Source: Deinococcus sp. AJ005
GTDB lineage: Bacteria; Deinococcota; Deinococci; Deinococcales; Deinococcaceae
Assembly (NCBI RefSeq): GCF_009017495.1
Contig: NZ_CP044988.1
Coordinates: 1-17,648, forward strand
Direction of reading: 5' to 3'
Length of the DNA stretch: 17,648 nt
Positions 7,819-14,053 of this stretch are shown in pieces. Both the position numbers and the translations under genes were made by a program. The first letter of the stretch is position 1. Every line of letters begins with the position of its first letter. Below the pieces are notes generated by a model. The model was not told the DNA's origin, made no database searches, and saw only the letters and a list, made by a program, of their open reading frames with translations.

Positions 7819-8233
7819 GCGTTCAGCGTGTCACGCAGTGCCCAGGAAGTGCAATGGAAAAAGCGGCGCAGAGGCCGCTTTGATTCCCTCAATATAGGGC
7901 GGTATTCAGCCGCCGTCAAGTTCATGCACTGGGTCTGGGTCTTTGCCGACTCAGACGGTCTGAACACTTTAAGAGGGGGAGGCATCCCCCTGAGACAGAG
8001 CTAAGGGCGCTCTGGGCGGCAACCCAGCGGGCTGATGAAACGCCGCCCGCAGCCGCCCAGAGCAACGCTCCGTCTACCCCCTCTGGCCCCGGCAGAAGCA
8101 GGGGGAGGGGGCCAAGAGCGAGTAAGCGCCAGACTTGCCCGGCCAATGGTCAGCATAAGGGGGGTGCAGAGGAGGTGAAAACCGCCCAGTGCCGTATCTT
8201 GATCAAAAAGCGAAAAACCCGCGCTGGACGGGC
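7819..8233. other. Non-coding, hairpin-rich region
   Basis: No supported gene in about 415 bp. It holds a run of GC-rich inverted repeats. One has 5-bp arms at 7898-7902 and 7910-7914. One is AGGGGGA/TCCCCCT with a 4-nt loop at 7974-7991. One has perfect 12-bp arms GCTCTGGGCGGC (8009-8020) and GCCGCCCAGAGC (8052-8063). One is TGGCCCC/GGGGCCA at 8084-8114. A minus-strand terminator lies at its left end (7858-7881). A weak minus-strand promoter, TTTTCA (8176-8181), 18 nt, TATGCT (8152-8157), lies at the right. Together they could make a structured RNA of roughly 285 nt running leftward. An origin or structured untranslated region is the alternative. Confidence 0.35.
7858..7881 (-). terminator. 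Rho-independent terminator for leftward transcription
   Basis: Read on the minus strand: 8-bp stem AAAGCGGC / GCCGCTTT with a 6-nt loop, and the run of Ts at the end of the stem continues to five (7862-7858). No recognised minus-strand gene lies just upstream (7882-8326), which is what makes an untranslated leftward transcript plausible. Confidence 0.6.
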
Positions 8234-8270
8234 TTAAACGCTTGACACAGTATGCATATAATGCTACACT
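8234..8270 (+). promoter_or_regulatory. Strong sigma-70-type promoter(s) of the 8327 gene
   Basis: Perfect -35 TTGACA (8242-8247), 17-nt spacer, -10 TACACT (8265-8270). A second, overlapping pair is TTAAAC (8234-8239), 17 nt, TATAAT (8257-8262). Either would start transcription within about 10 nt downstream of 8268. This is the best consensus promoter in the window. Confidence 0.8.
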
Positions 8271-8323
8271 GTCTCTTGTAAGGGGAACTTCTCACGGCCA
8301 CCCTTACGAGACCTCGGGAGGTC
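8271..8323 (+). promoter_or_regulatory. Structured 5' leader with hairpin over the ribosome binding site
   Basis: First element: GTCTC (8271-8275) and GTAAGGG (8278-8284) pair with CCCTTAC (8301-8307) and GAGAC (8308-8312), i.e. 12 bp with a TT bulge and a 16-nt loop. Second element: the near-palindrome GACCTCGGGAGGTC (8310-8323), which folds the Shine-Dalgarno sequence GGGAGG into a 5-bp stem with a CGGG loop. The two share bases 8310-8312 (GAC), so the outer part of the first competes with the second. Translation control is inferred. Confidence 0.45.
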
Positions 8324-8326
8324 AAG

Positions 8327-8665
8327 ATGACCATAGCAAAATCTGAATTCAGCAGAGACTTTTCGGCCCTGGAGCTGCGGGACGCCACCGCCGATTACCG
8401 CACGCTGATGGGCATCACCAAGACCCGTCCAGAGGGGAGCCTGCTCTACTCCAATATGCCGAAGGGCCAGTGCCGACGCCGGGAGAGTGCCGCCGAGGGA
8501 CTGGGCCTGTATCTGGGCTATGTGATGTTTGACGCGATCCTCAACGACGGGTGCTATGACCCGCAGCGACTGGCGCAGACCGTCACGGATCGTCTGGCCC
8601 TGATCATCCAGACCGCGAACGCGCCGAAGCCCAAACGGGTCAAGTCACGTCCGCCCAGCGAGTGA
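8327..8665 (+). CDS. Hypothetical protein, 112 residues
   Basis: Family not recognised. The N-terminal part is polar (DFSALELRDATADYRTL), followed by a basic cysteine-containing stretch (PKGQCRRRES) and a helical part with GLGLYLGYVMFDAIL, then a Lys/Arg/Pro-rich tail (KPKRVKSRP). The basic tail suggests nucleic-acid contact, but no named fold can be seen. The ATG is preceded by GGGAGGT and lies under the strongest promoter of the window, inside a leader that can hide the ribosome site. Strong promoter plus structured leader suggests controlled, perhaps high, expression. A hairpin follows the stop. Confidence 0.75.
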   Translation: MTIAKSEFSRDFSALELRDATADYRTLMGITKTRPEGSLLYSNMPKGQCRRRESAAEGLGLYLGYVMFDAILNDGCYDPQRLAQTVTDRLALIIQTANAPKPKRVKSRPPSE

Positions 8666-8679
8666 GCTAACCCGACAAA

Positions 8680-8705
8680 GTGGCCCCGCTCATCAAAGGG
8701 GCCAC
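8680..8705 (+). terminator. Probable terminator hairpin after the 8327 gene
   Basis: Perfect 8-bp inverted repeat GTGGCCCC / GGGGCCAC with a 10-nt loop, 15 nt after the stop codon. It has no T-tract, so it may end transcription weakly or only stabilise the message. Confidence 0.5.
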
Positions 8706-8846
8706 CTCAGCAGAGCAGAAATGAAAGGCCGAGACGGCGACAGGGGCCGGGGCGTCAGGACACCAGCAGGCCCAGGCTCTACCGCCCTCAGCTCCCGCCC
8801 GCGCCCGCGCCTCAGCCCCACCCAGCTTGAGCATTGAGGGAGACCC

Positions 8847-9083
8847 ATGAAACGATTACCCGCAAGCCTGCACAGTTCCAGTGTCTCCGAGAAGTTGGTC
8901 TGGCTGCACATTCACAGCAATCCCGGTCAGCATTCCGCGCGCAGTCTGGCGGCGGACCTGGGCGGCAGCTCCCGCACCTGGGCGAATGCGCTGTCTGGAC
9001 TGGTCAAAGATAAACTTCTCGTCGTCGAAAAGGCCCCAGCGGGCATACACGGTGGACAGTACCGAGTTGCACCGAACCTGTAA
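8847..9083 (+). CDS. Small winged-helix/helix-turn-helix-like protein, 78 residues
   Basis: Residues about 12-75 have the order expected of a small winged-helix DNA-binding domain. A helix (SEKLVWLHIHSN) is followed by a turn and a helix-turn-helix segment (HSARSLAADLGGSSRTWANALSGLV), then KDKLLVVEK and a glycine-rich wing (GIHGGQYRV). The ATG has GAGGGA 4-5 nt upstream. It is a stand-alone domain with no sensor part and may be a plasmid transcription regulator; its target is unknown. Real-gene status is well supported by the ribosome site and codon use; the fold assignment comes from pattern only. Confidence 0.7.
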   Translation: MKRLPASLHSSSVSEKLVWLHIHSNPGQHSARSLAADLGGSSRTWANALSGLVKDKLLVVEKAPAGIHGGQYRVAPNL

Positions 9084-9160
9084 CCATCCCGAATCATTCC
9101 CCAGCACCGTGCCGCCCCTTTCTCAGATGCCACTCCCCTTATGCTGATTTCCTAACGGGC

Positions 9161-9166
9161 TACACT
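9161..9166 (+). promoter_or_regulatory. Leaderless -10 box of the 9173 gene
   Basis: TACACT with exactly 6 nt before the ATG at 9173 and no ribosome site between. The -35 region (about 9138-9143) is poor. Confidence 0.55.
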
Positions 9167-9172
9167 CCCCAG

Positions 9173-9577
9173 ATGGCCGAACTGAAGAAGTTGAGCGAGC
9201 TGTTAAGCGGAGTGAGCGCAGCCGAGCATTACAGCATCTACCGAGCATTCAAGCAGGCGATCAAGGCCGGAGAACTGGCCGCCGTTCCCACCATCGGCAC
9301 GGTGGAGCTTCAGCGCCAGAAGGGTGGTCCTCTGAGCGTGCCAGAGTTCTTGATCAGTGGCGAGCCTGACGATTGGCTGGCGCAGGTGCAGCAGCGCCGC
9401 CAGCAGCCCAAAAGCCGCGCCCTAAAGCACCTCGTTACCTTGGAGGACGTGCAGGCAGGCCGCGTGAACTTCGAGGAAGCTGCCGAGCGTTACCGGGCGA
9501 GCTTGCAGCCCAAGCCGAAACGCCGACGCCGTAGCAAGGATCAGAGCGATAAGCCCACCGACACCGCCCCAAACTGA
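9173..9577 (+). CDS. Hypothetical protein with basic C-terminal tail, 134 residues
   Basis: Family unknown. The N-terminal half is helical and looks like a compact domain (KLSELLSGVSAAEHYSIYRAF, then GELAAVPTIGTVELQRQKGG). Residues about 75-115 form a charged helix (QQRRQQPKSRALKHLVTLED, FEEAAERYRASL), and the end is strongly basic (PKPKRRRRSKDQ). The tail suggests DNA or RNA binding. Transcription is probably leaderless from the box at 9161-9166. A good terminator follows, separating it from the mobilisation region. Confidence 0.72.
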   Translation: MAELKKLSELLSGVSAAEHYSIYRAFKQAIKAGELAAVPTIGTVELQRQKGGPLSVPEFLISGEPDDWLAQVQQRRQQPKSRALKHLVTLEDVQAGRVNFEEAAERYRASLQPKPKRRRRSKDQSDKPTDTAPN

Positions 9578-9587
9578 TTGCCCTCAC

Positions 9588-9610
9588 AAGACCCTGCAAA
9601 GGGGTCTTTT
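9588..9610 (+). terminator. Rho-independent terminator
   Basis: Stem AAGACCC (9588-9594) / GGGTCTT (9602-9608), 7-nt loop, ending in TTTT (9607-9610). It begins 11 nt after the stop codon of the 9173 gene. Confidence 0.8.
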
Positions 9611-9619
9611 GCTTTGGCG

Positions 9620-9818
9620 TGGTGAAACCCTCCCCAAACGAGCTTGAGCCGCGCTGGGAGGGGGTAAATGGAGGTTGACTGGCAATTTGGGGAGAGTAAG
9701 CAAGATAAGGGTGCGGGTAAATTTGCTATCGATAGAGGTTTTTTGCCGTGTGGTACGCTATTTCTATCCGGGTAAACTTTTGACTTCACCACCCGCACAC
9801 TTTGAGGGGGATAATTAC
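9620..9818 (+). other. Candidate origin of transfer (oriT)
   Basis: The gene-free 200 bp directly before the relaxosome-type gene and relaxase, the usual site of oriT in mobilisable plasmids. It holds competing inverted repeats: CCCTCCC (9628-9634) / GGGAGGG (9656-9662), and CTCCCCAAA (9630-9638) / TTTGGGGAG (9686-9694). It also has a palindrome CTATCGATAG (9726-9735) and three direct GGGTAAA copies at 9662-9668, 9715-9721 and 9770-9776, spaced 53 and 55 bp (about five helical turns). The nick site cannot be placed from sequence alone. Confidence 0.5.
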
Positions 9819-10229
9819 GTGGCAAAACGACAGATCAGTGTATGGGTGGAGGAAGATGTAGCGGAGCGAATCGCAACGCTAGCGAAGCAGGAACAGATCA
9901 GTGTGTCGCAGTTTGGGGGAGAGTTGATCAAGCGAGGTCTGACTGGGTATGCGGACAATATAGGCTGGGATTTTGTAGGAGTTCGAGTGGAGGACGCAGT
10001 GAAGAAGGAGGTGGGCAATATGTCAGACCGACTAGCGCAACTTCTCGTCCGGGCCACCCTGGAAGGAACGGCCACCCGCGCGCTATTGGTGAACGACATG
10101 ATGGCCGCGTGCGCGAGCGATGAGCAACGGGATGCCGTGAAGCGGGCCAGCAATCAGGCATGGACAACAGCAGTAGACCGAATGAGGAAGCCTGTGCAGG
10201 GGCTGAAAGAAATCTTAGAGGGGGTGTAA
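9819..10229 (+). CDS. Ribbon-helix-helix relaxosome accessory protein (MobC-like)
   Basis: With the GTG at 9819 it is 136 residues. The first 45 match a ribbon-helix-helix domain: strand KRQISVWVEED, helix ERIATLAKQEQ, turn, then helix VSQFGGELIKRGL. The rest is helical and would suit oligomerisation. Proteins of this kind encoded just before a relaxase bind oriT and help the relaxase open it. GTG 9819 is preferred over the upstream ATG at 9675 because GAGGGGG (9804-9810) lies at a proper distance, the ribbon-helix-helix domain starts at once, and the extension would read through the oriT repeats. The next gene starts 3 nt after its stop, so it forms an operon with the relaxase. Confidence 0.7.
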   Translation: MAKRQISVWVEEDVAERIATLAKQEQISVSQFGGELIKRGLTGYADNIGWDFVGVRVEDAVKKEVGNMSDRLAQLLVRATLEGTATRALLVNDMMAACASDEQRDAVKRASNQAWTTAVDRMRKPVQGLKEILEGV

Positions 10230-10232
10230 CCC

Positions 10233-11510
10233 GTGGGCGTGGTTAAAGGTGGGTATGGACGGTCCAGCAGTGGAGGAGTCAAGTCGTCGAAGCAGGCCAC
10301 CCGCTACGCCGCCAACCGAAAGGGAGAGGAGCAGCACCAGGGAGGCCGCGAGATTTATGACCGGGACGGAGTGGTCAGCAAAGACGAGGCTTACCGGAAG
10401 ATCGAAGCGGCAGACCAGGGCGGCGACAAGTACCACTACCGTCTGACCCTGAGCCACGCCCAGACCGGAGAAGGAGTGGACCACAACGCGACGACCCGCG
10501 AAACCATGCAGCGTCTGGAGGAGCGGCACGCCGCGCAGGGCGGAGCCGTGACGTGGCACGCGGTCAACCACACGGACCACACCCGCCACGAACACACCCA
10601 CGTTATCGCGGTGACGGATCGGCGCATCGGCACAGCAGACTTTGCCAACATGCGCGCCGAGATGGACCGCAGTTACGAGCGCCACACTCCCCGTGACATT
10701 GAGCGCGTGGAGCAGGTCAGGCCGCAGGAGCAGCGCCAGGAAGTGCAGGTGCAGGCCACGCCAGAGCAGCAGCGCGAGGAAGCGCAGACCACTCCCGAAC
10801 CCCAGCGCCCGCAGGCCGAGCCAGCCCAGGAGCAGTGGGAGGCGCAGGAGCGTACATCGCCCGATCCGAGCGCCGAGCAGCCTGAGCGAAAGCAGCCGCA
10901 GCGCCAGTTGGAAATGGACTGGATCTACACCGAGGAGCAGTATCGGGACGAGCGGTATCTAGCAGAGAGGCCGTCGCTGATCACCAGCGGCGAGGCGACC
11001 AGGGAATATGACCAGTACAAGCAGCTAGAGGCCACACTCCAGCCGCTGGAGCGCCAGGAGCTGCACACCCGCGAGATGGAATGGGCCAGGGAGCAGCGGG
11101 AATCAGGACAGCGCCCCGAACTGAATCAAGCCTACTGGCAGGACCACGGCGCAGTGATCGAGGACCTGCGCCAGTCCAGGAGCATGACCGAGGGAGGACG
11201 CCAGCGCTACATGGACAGCCAGGCCGACAACCGCTGGATGCACCGCGCCGTGAACGAACGGGGCCTCAAGGGAGAAGCCTTGATCCAGGGCTACCAAGCG
11301 CGGCAGGAGCTGCGCCGTGATGAGCGCGCCGCTCAGGAGCCGCAACGGCAGACCCGCTGGGGCGAGGACCGACGCCAGCACAACGCCGAGCAGGCCCAGC
11401 GCTTTGAGCGTCAAGCGCAGGCATGGGCCGAGCGGCCCGCGCGCAACCCGCGCCAGCAGCAGCGCCAGGAGCGGCAGCAGGACCAGTATCAGGGAGGGCG
11501 TGAACGGTGA
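10233..11510 (+). CDS. Plasmid relaxase / mobilisation protein (MOBP-like)
   Basis: Nicks one strand at oriT and stays bound to its 5' end during transfer. 425 residues. The relaxase domain covers about 1-160. Tyr25 in KQATRYAANR is the likely catalytic tyrosine. The metal-binding histidine motif is at 113-124, HTDHTRHEHTHV, matching the H-x-D...H-x-H pattern of MOBP relaxases. From about 165 to the end the protein is very rich in Gln, Glu and Arg, with low complexity and long charged helices, probably a coiled-coil tail that contacts partners. GTG 10233 follows AGAGGGGGTG; GTG 10239 is a possible alternative. Its stop overlaps the coupling-protein start by 4 bp. The MOB class is assigned from motif spacing, without an alignment. 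Confidence 0.85.
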   Translation: MGVVKGGYGRSSSGGVKSSKQATRYAANRKGEEQHQGGREIYDRDGVVSKDEAYRKIEAADQGGDKYHYRLTLSHAQTGEGVDHNATTRETMQRLEERHAAQGGAVTWHAVNHTDHTRHEHTHVIAVTDRRIGTADFANMRAEMDRSYERHTPRDIERVEQVRPQEQRQEVQVQATPEQQREEAQTTPEPQRPQAEPAQEQWEAQERTSPDPSAEQPERKQPQRQLEMDWIYTEEQYRDERYLAERPSLITSGEATREYDQYKQLEATLQPLERQELHTREMEWAREQRESGQRPELNQAYWQDHGAVIEDLRQSRSMTEGGRQRYMDSQADNRWMHRAVNERGLKGEALIQGYQARQELRRDERAAQEPQRQTRWGEDRRQHNAEQAQRFERQAQAWAERPARNPRQQQRQERQQDQYQGGRER

Positions 11511-13444
11511 ACGACTTCAAGAAGCGTGGGGTGTCCGCTGTTCAGCGCCAGCAGCCCAAATTCAAATTGGCATGGACGGTGATTCTCTGGACCGGCTTGA
11601 TTCTGTGGGCGCTCGCGTTCAGTCCGAGGTTCTACCCGCTGGGCATCAACCTCCTAGGCTTCTTACCGTTGATTGTCCTTGTGGCACAGCACTTCAAGCT
11701 CATCCCAGAAGAAAAACACAGGGTGTCATGGGCAGCGGTCATCTGGGCCATGCCCTTTTTGTTCATTACAGGCGTGTTCAGAATGCAGCCCGGTCCCACA
11801 CTGTTCGTCACCATCGCTGGTGTCTCCCTCATCCTGTTCTATTTCTCGTCAATGGTGCCGACTGGGGCCTACAGCGGGCGATTCATGCGGCATAAGGAAG
11901 CGGAGAAATTCTTGATCACCCGCGAGGAGGAACCTTACATGCTGCCCGTTGCCGCCCTGGACGGCCAGCCCATCGGTATCAAGCCCTACGTGCTGAGCAA
12001 GATTCAGGGCGAGCTGGGACACCTCACGGTGATCGCGCCCACCCGCAGCGGGAAAGGACTCCTCCTCACGTCGCATCTGCTGACGTGGGTAGAGTCCGCC
12101 ATCGTCCTCGACATTAAGGGCGAGAACTGGGAGAAAACCAGCGCGGCGCGGGCCGAACTTGGTCCGGTGTACGTGCTGAACCCGGAAGGCATGGGGTCCA
12201 GATTTGACCCTATTGCCGAGCTGATGGAACTGGGAACCGACAGCGAGGCCGCACTGCTCCAGGCCGTGAACGTGATTCTGAAACCGGAAGAGGACACCCA
12301 GCCGATCTTTCTGCTGACCGCTGTTCCCGCGCTGCGCGCCGGAATGCGGGTGGCCCACGCCCTGGGGGAGCCGGTGCTGCCGTGGGTCTATGCCCAGTCC
12401 CGCGCCGGAATGCGGGCGTATGTGCGGAACGTCCAGGCGCAGGCCGAGCGCCTGGGCGACTGGGCCAGCATCGACGACATGACCCAGTACCTGGGGCGGC
12501 CTGTCGCAGAGGTGCAGGACGCGCAGTGGGCCGACTCCAAATGGATGCCCGCGCAGGCATGGGCCAACCTGACCGCCGCCCTGGGGCGCGTGTGTACCGA
12601 GGGCGTGTTGAAAATGACCAGCGGGCGGGACTTCAGCGCCGCTGACCTGAAACGCCGCCCCACCAGCGTCTACCTGATCTGGAAAGAGGACATGGGCGAG
12701 GGGTTGAAAGACGCCTTCAGCCTCGTCTCTCTGGCGCTGCTGAAGGGCCTGAGCCGCTACGCCGACAACCACAAGGGCGAGGTTATGACCGAAGTTCTCT
12801 TCGTGGTGGACGAGGCCGGAACGTTCAAAGTTCCCGATCTGCCCAAGCTCATGGCAACCCTGGCCGGGCGCGGCGTGTGGCTGTCCCCCTACTTCCAGAA
12901 CGTGGTGCAGATGCAGCGCCAGTACGGGGAGAACGCCGAGCAGGAGATCATAAACAACTCTTCCGCCGTCGTCTGGTATCCCAGCGCCGAGAAGAGCGCC
13001 GGGGAGTACATCGAGCAGTTCGCAGGCAAGGAGAGCGTGGTCACGACGAGTGCCAGCAGTGAAGGAACCACCACGGCCAGCACCACAGACCGCCCCATCA
13101 TCACGGCCAGCGAGTTCAGCCAGCTTGGGGAAAACGCGGTGCTGGTCCAGTTCAAGAATCACCAGTGGCTGAAAGCCGAGCCGATGCGGTGGTTTGAGTT
13201 TGCCCACCTGAAAGACCGCGTCCAAGAGAAGGGTGTGGGGGGCGGCCCTATCGCGTGGAGTCTGAGCGACTATCGCAGCCGAATCGCGCCCATTCGGCCT
13301 GTCGCCCAGGCCCAGCCGCAGGTCAGAGCGATTACCCCGGCCCCAGCGGTCAGGCCAGCGCCACCGCTGCCACCACCCAACGCGCCAGCAGGGTGGTACA
13401 ACATGGATGACGAAGACGAGAAGTCCGGTCAGAAGTTAAACTAA
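11507..13444 (+). CDS. Type IV coupling protein (VirD4/TraG family)
   Basis: Inner-membrane hexameric ATPase that hands the relaxase-DNA complex to a type IV secretion channel. 645 residues. Four hydrophobic segments lie at about 21-39, 46-63, 75-91 and 97-114, more than the two of many VirD4 proteins. Walker A TRSGKG is at 179-184 and Walker B VLFVVDEAG with Asp435-Glu436. The region between includes the all-alpha domain insertion. The C-terminus (from about 590) is Pro/Ala-rich and ends in acidic residues. It starts with GTG overlapping the relaxase stop, behind AGGGAGGG. No VirB-type channel genes are in the window, so transfer needs genes elsewhere on the element or in the host. Confidence 0.9.
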   Translation: MNDFKKRGVSAVQRQQPKFKLAWTVILWTGLILWALAFSPRFYPLGINLLGFLPLIVLVAQHFKLIPEEKHRVSWAAVIWAMPFLFITGVFRMQPGPTLFVTIAGVSLILFYFSSMVPTGAYSGRFMRHKEAEKFLITREEEPYMLPVAALDGQPIGIKPYVLSKIQGELGHLTVIAPTRSGKGLLLTSHLLTWVESAIVLDIKGENWEKTSAARAELGPVYVLNPEGMGSRFDPIAELMELGTDSEAALLQAVNVILKPEEDTQPIFLLTAVPALRAGMRVAHALGEPVLPWVYAQSRAGMRAYVRNVQAQAERLGDWASIDDMTQYLGRPVAEVQDAQWADSKWMPAQAWANLTAALGRVCTEGVLKMTSGRDFSAADLKRRPTSVYLIWKEDMGEGLKDAFSLVSLALLKGLSRYADNHKGEVMTEVLFVVDEAGTFKVPDLPKLMATLAGRGVWLSPYFQNVVQMQRQYGENAEQEIINNSSAVVWYPSAEKSAGEYIEQFAGKESVVTTSASSEGTTTASTTDRPIITASEFSQLGENAVLVQFKNHQWLKAEPMRWFEFAHLKDRVQEKGVGGGPIAWSLSDYRSRIAPIRPVAQAQPQVRAITPAPAVRPAPPLPPPNAPAGWYNMDDEDEKSGQKLN

Positions 13445-13466
13445 TCAATTTTTCAGAGGTTGATAT

Positions 13467-13685
13467 ATGAAACAAGACCAAGCGGGCATAGAAAAATTTC
13501 TGGATGGGCTTTTATCGGCCTATCTAGGAAAATACGATAGTAGAACGGAATTTGAAAATTCTTTGCGAGTGATGGCTCCTCTATTTGAAAGAGCAGATGA
13601 CTATAAGCATATAGATGATACTGAAATAATTTCGATGGGGCTGAGTAAATTTGATGAGGCGGTAAGAACAAAGCTGTTGAACTGA
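13467..13685 (+). CDS. Small hypothetical protein, 72 residues
   Basis: No family recognised. Acidic, soluble and probably helical (QAGIEKFLDGLLSAYLGKY, FENSLRVMAPLFERADDY). The ATG is preceded by AGAGGT (about 7 nt). It begins 22 nt after the coupling-protein stop and could be the last gene of that operon, but its base composition is much more AT-rich than the mobilisation genes, so it may be a separate acquisition. A strong hairpin overlaps its stop codon. It converges on the secreted-peptide gene at 13720; whether the two work together is unknown. Confidence 0.7.
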   Translation: MKQDQAGIEKFLDGLLSAYLGKYDSRTEFENSLRVMAPLFERADDYKHIDDTEIISMGLSKFDEAVRTKLLN

Positions 13686-13703
13686 CATCAGTTCAACAGC
13701 TTT
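13670..13703. terminator. Strong hairpin terminator shared by convergent genes
   Basis: Perfect 16-nt arms (13670-13685 and 13688-13703), outer part AAAGCTGTTG / CAACAGCTTT, giving a 15-bp stem with a 4-nt ACAT loop. The left arm includes the last codons and stop of the 72-residue gene. The arm ends in TTT on both strands. Its place between two convergent genes (the other stop is 17 nt away) suggests two-way termination. Confidence 0.75.
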
Positions 13704-13719
13704 AAAAAATTGCTGTATT

Positions 13720-13875
13720 TTAAGCAGCGAAAGCGAATTCGTTCTGATTCCCAGCCAAGTCGGAATGACCTGGAACTGAGGCGGCGAAAGCGAATTCGTT
13801 CTGGTTCCCCGCGAACGCGCTACCAGCGAGGGCGAATGCAGCCACCAGAGCAACCAATTTGAAGATTTTTTTCAT
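13720..13875 (-). CDS. Secreted repeat-peptide precursor, 51 residues (candidate signal or antimicrobial peptide)
   Basis: Short gene with a strong ribosome site (GGAGG, 7 nt before the ATG at 13875). Residues 1-22 form a textbook Sec signal peptide: MKKIFK, a hydrophobic core LVALVAAFALAG, and a cleavage site SAFA followed by Gly23. The mature part is about 29 residues: GNQNEFAFAA, linker SVPGHSDL, AGNQNEFAFAA, stop. The unit AGNQNEFAFAA thus occurs twice, first across the cleavage site (the Ala belongs to the signal peptide). The DNA copies (13780-13812 and 13723-13755) differ at four positions, all silent. No cysteines; one His and two acidic Glu in the repeats. Convergent with the 13467 gene and divergent from the replication-type gene. 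A weak promoter (TTAAAC, 16 nt, TAAAAT) may precede it. No family is recognised. A secreted signal, a bacteriocin-like peptide or a self-assembling peptide are possible; no function can be assigned. Confidence 0.8.
   Translation of the reverse strand: MKKIFKLVALVAAFALAGSAFAGNQNEFAFAASVPGHSDLAGNQNEFAFAA
13723..13812 (-). repeat. Two 33-bp in-frame direct repeats within the peptide gene
   Basis: Copies at 13780-13812 and 13723-13755, 57 nt (19 codons) apart, each encoding AGNQNEFAFAA. The four differences are GCG/GCT, AAC/AAT, GCC/GCT and GCC/GCT, all at third codon positions and silent. Confidence 0.9.
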
Positions 13876-13953
13876 AATTTCCTCCGAAGATATTTTACAG
13901 GTACGGGATTTATGTTTAATCCGCTTTTCATGTGCTAGACAGTAAAAACAGTT

Positions 13954-13975
13954 GCACCCGGCTTGCGCCGGGTGC
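13954..13975. repeat. GC-rich palindrome in the divergent intergenic region
   Basis: Perfect 9-bp arms GCACCCGGC / GCCGGGTGC with loop TTGC, between the peptide gene and the replication-type gene. On the plus strand it lies between TTGCAC (13952-13957) and TAATCT (13976-13981), a weak promoter-like pair 18 nt apart, so it may be an operator for the rightward gene. On the minus strand TTTTT follows 5 nt after the stem, so a leftward terminator is the alternative. Confidence 0.5.
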
Positions 13976-14053
13976 TAATCTGCTCCAGAAGCGGCTGATT
14001 GGCGTCCCCACGCCTCCCAACCTGCTACCCCACTACTCAAGGAATCACTCTCA

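Noticed and set aside
8032..8041. CTGATGA-like hammerhead ribozyme core in the loop of the 12-bp inverted repeat
   Set aside because: The GAAA segment and the three flanking stems in the right order are missing, so the match is chance.
7922..8146. 74-residue minus-strand reading frame in the hairpin-rich region
   Set aside because: Leucine/proline-rich translation of GC-rich inverted repeats, without ribosome site or typical codon use.
8186..8244. 18-residue GTG-started frame just before the strong promoter, possible leader peptide
   Set aside because: It ends on top of the -35 box and would need a separate upstream promoter; too short to support by itself.
9675..9818. Upstream extension of the MobC-like gene to the ATG at 9675
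   Set aside because: It would read through the candidate oriT repeats, has no ribosome site, and the conserved domain starts at the GTG at 9819.
11849..13225. 458-residue minus-strand open frame opposite the coupling protein
   Set aside because: Antisense shadow of the well-supported plus-strand gene; long antisense frames are common in GC-rich DNA and it shows no recognisable domain.
13723..13812. Direct repeats as a CRISPR-like or iteron array
   Set aside because: Only two copies, in frame inside a gene with ribosome site and signal peptide, and differing only at silent positions.
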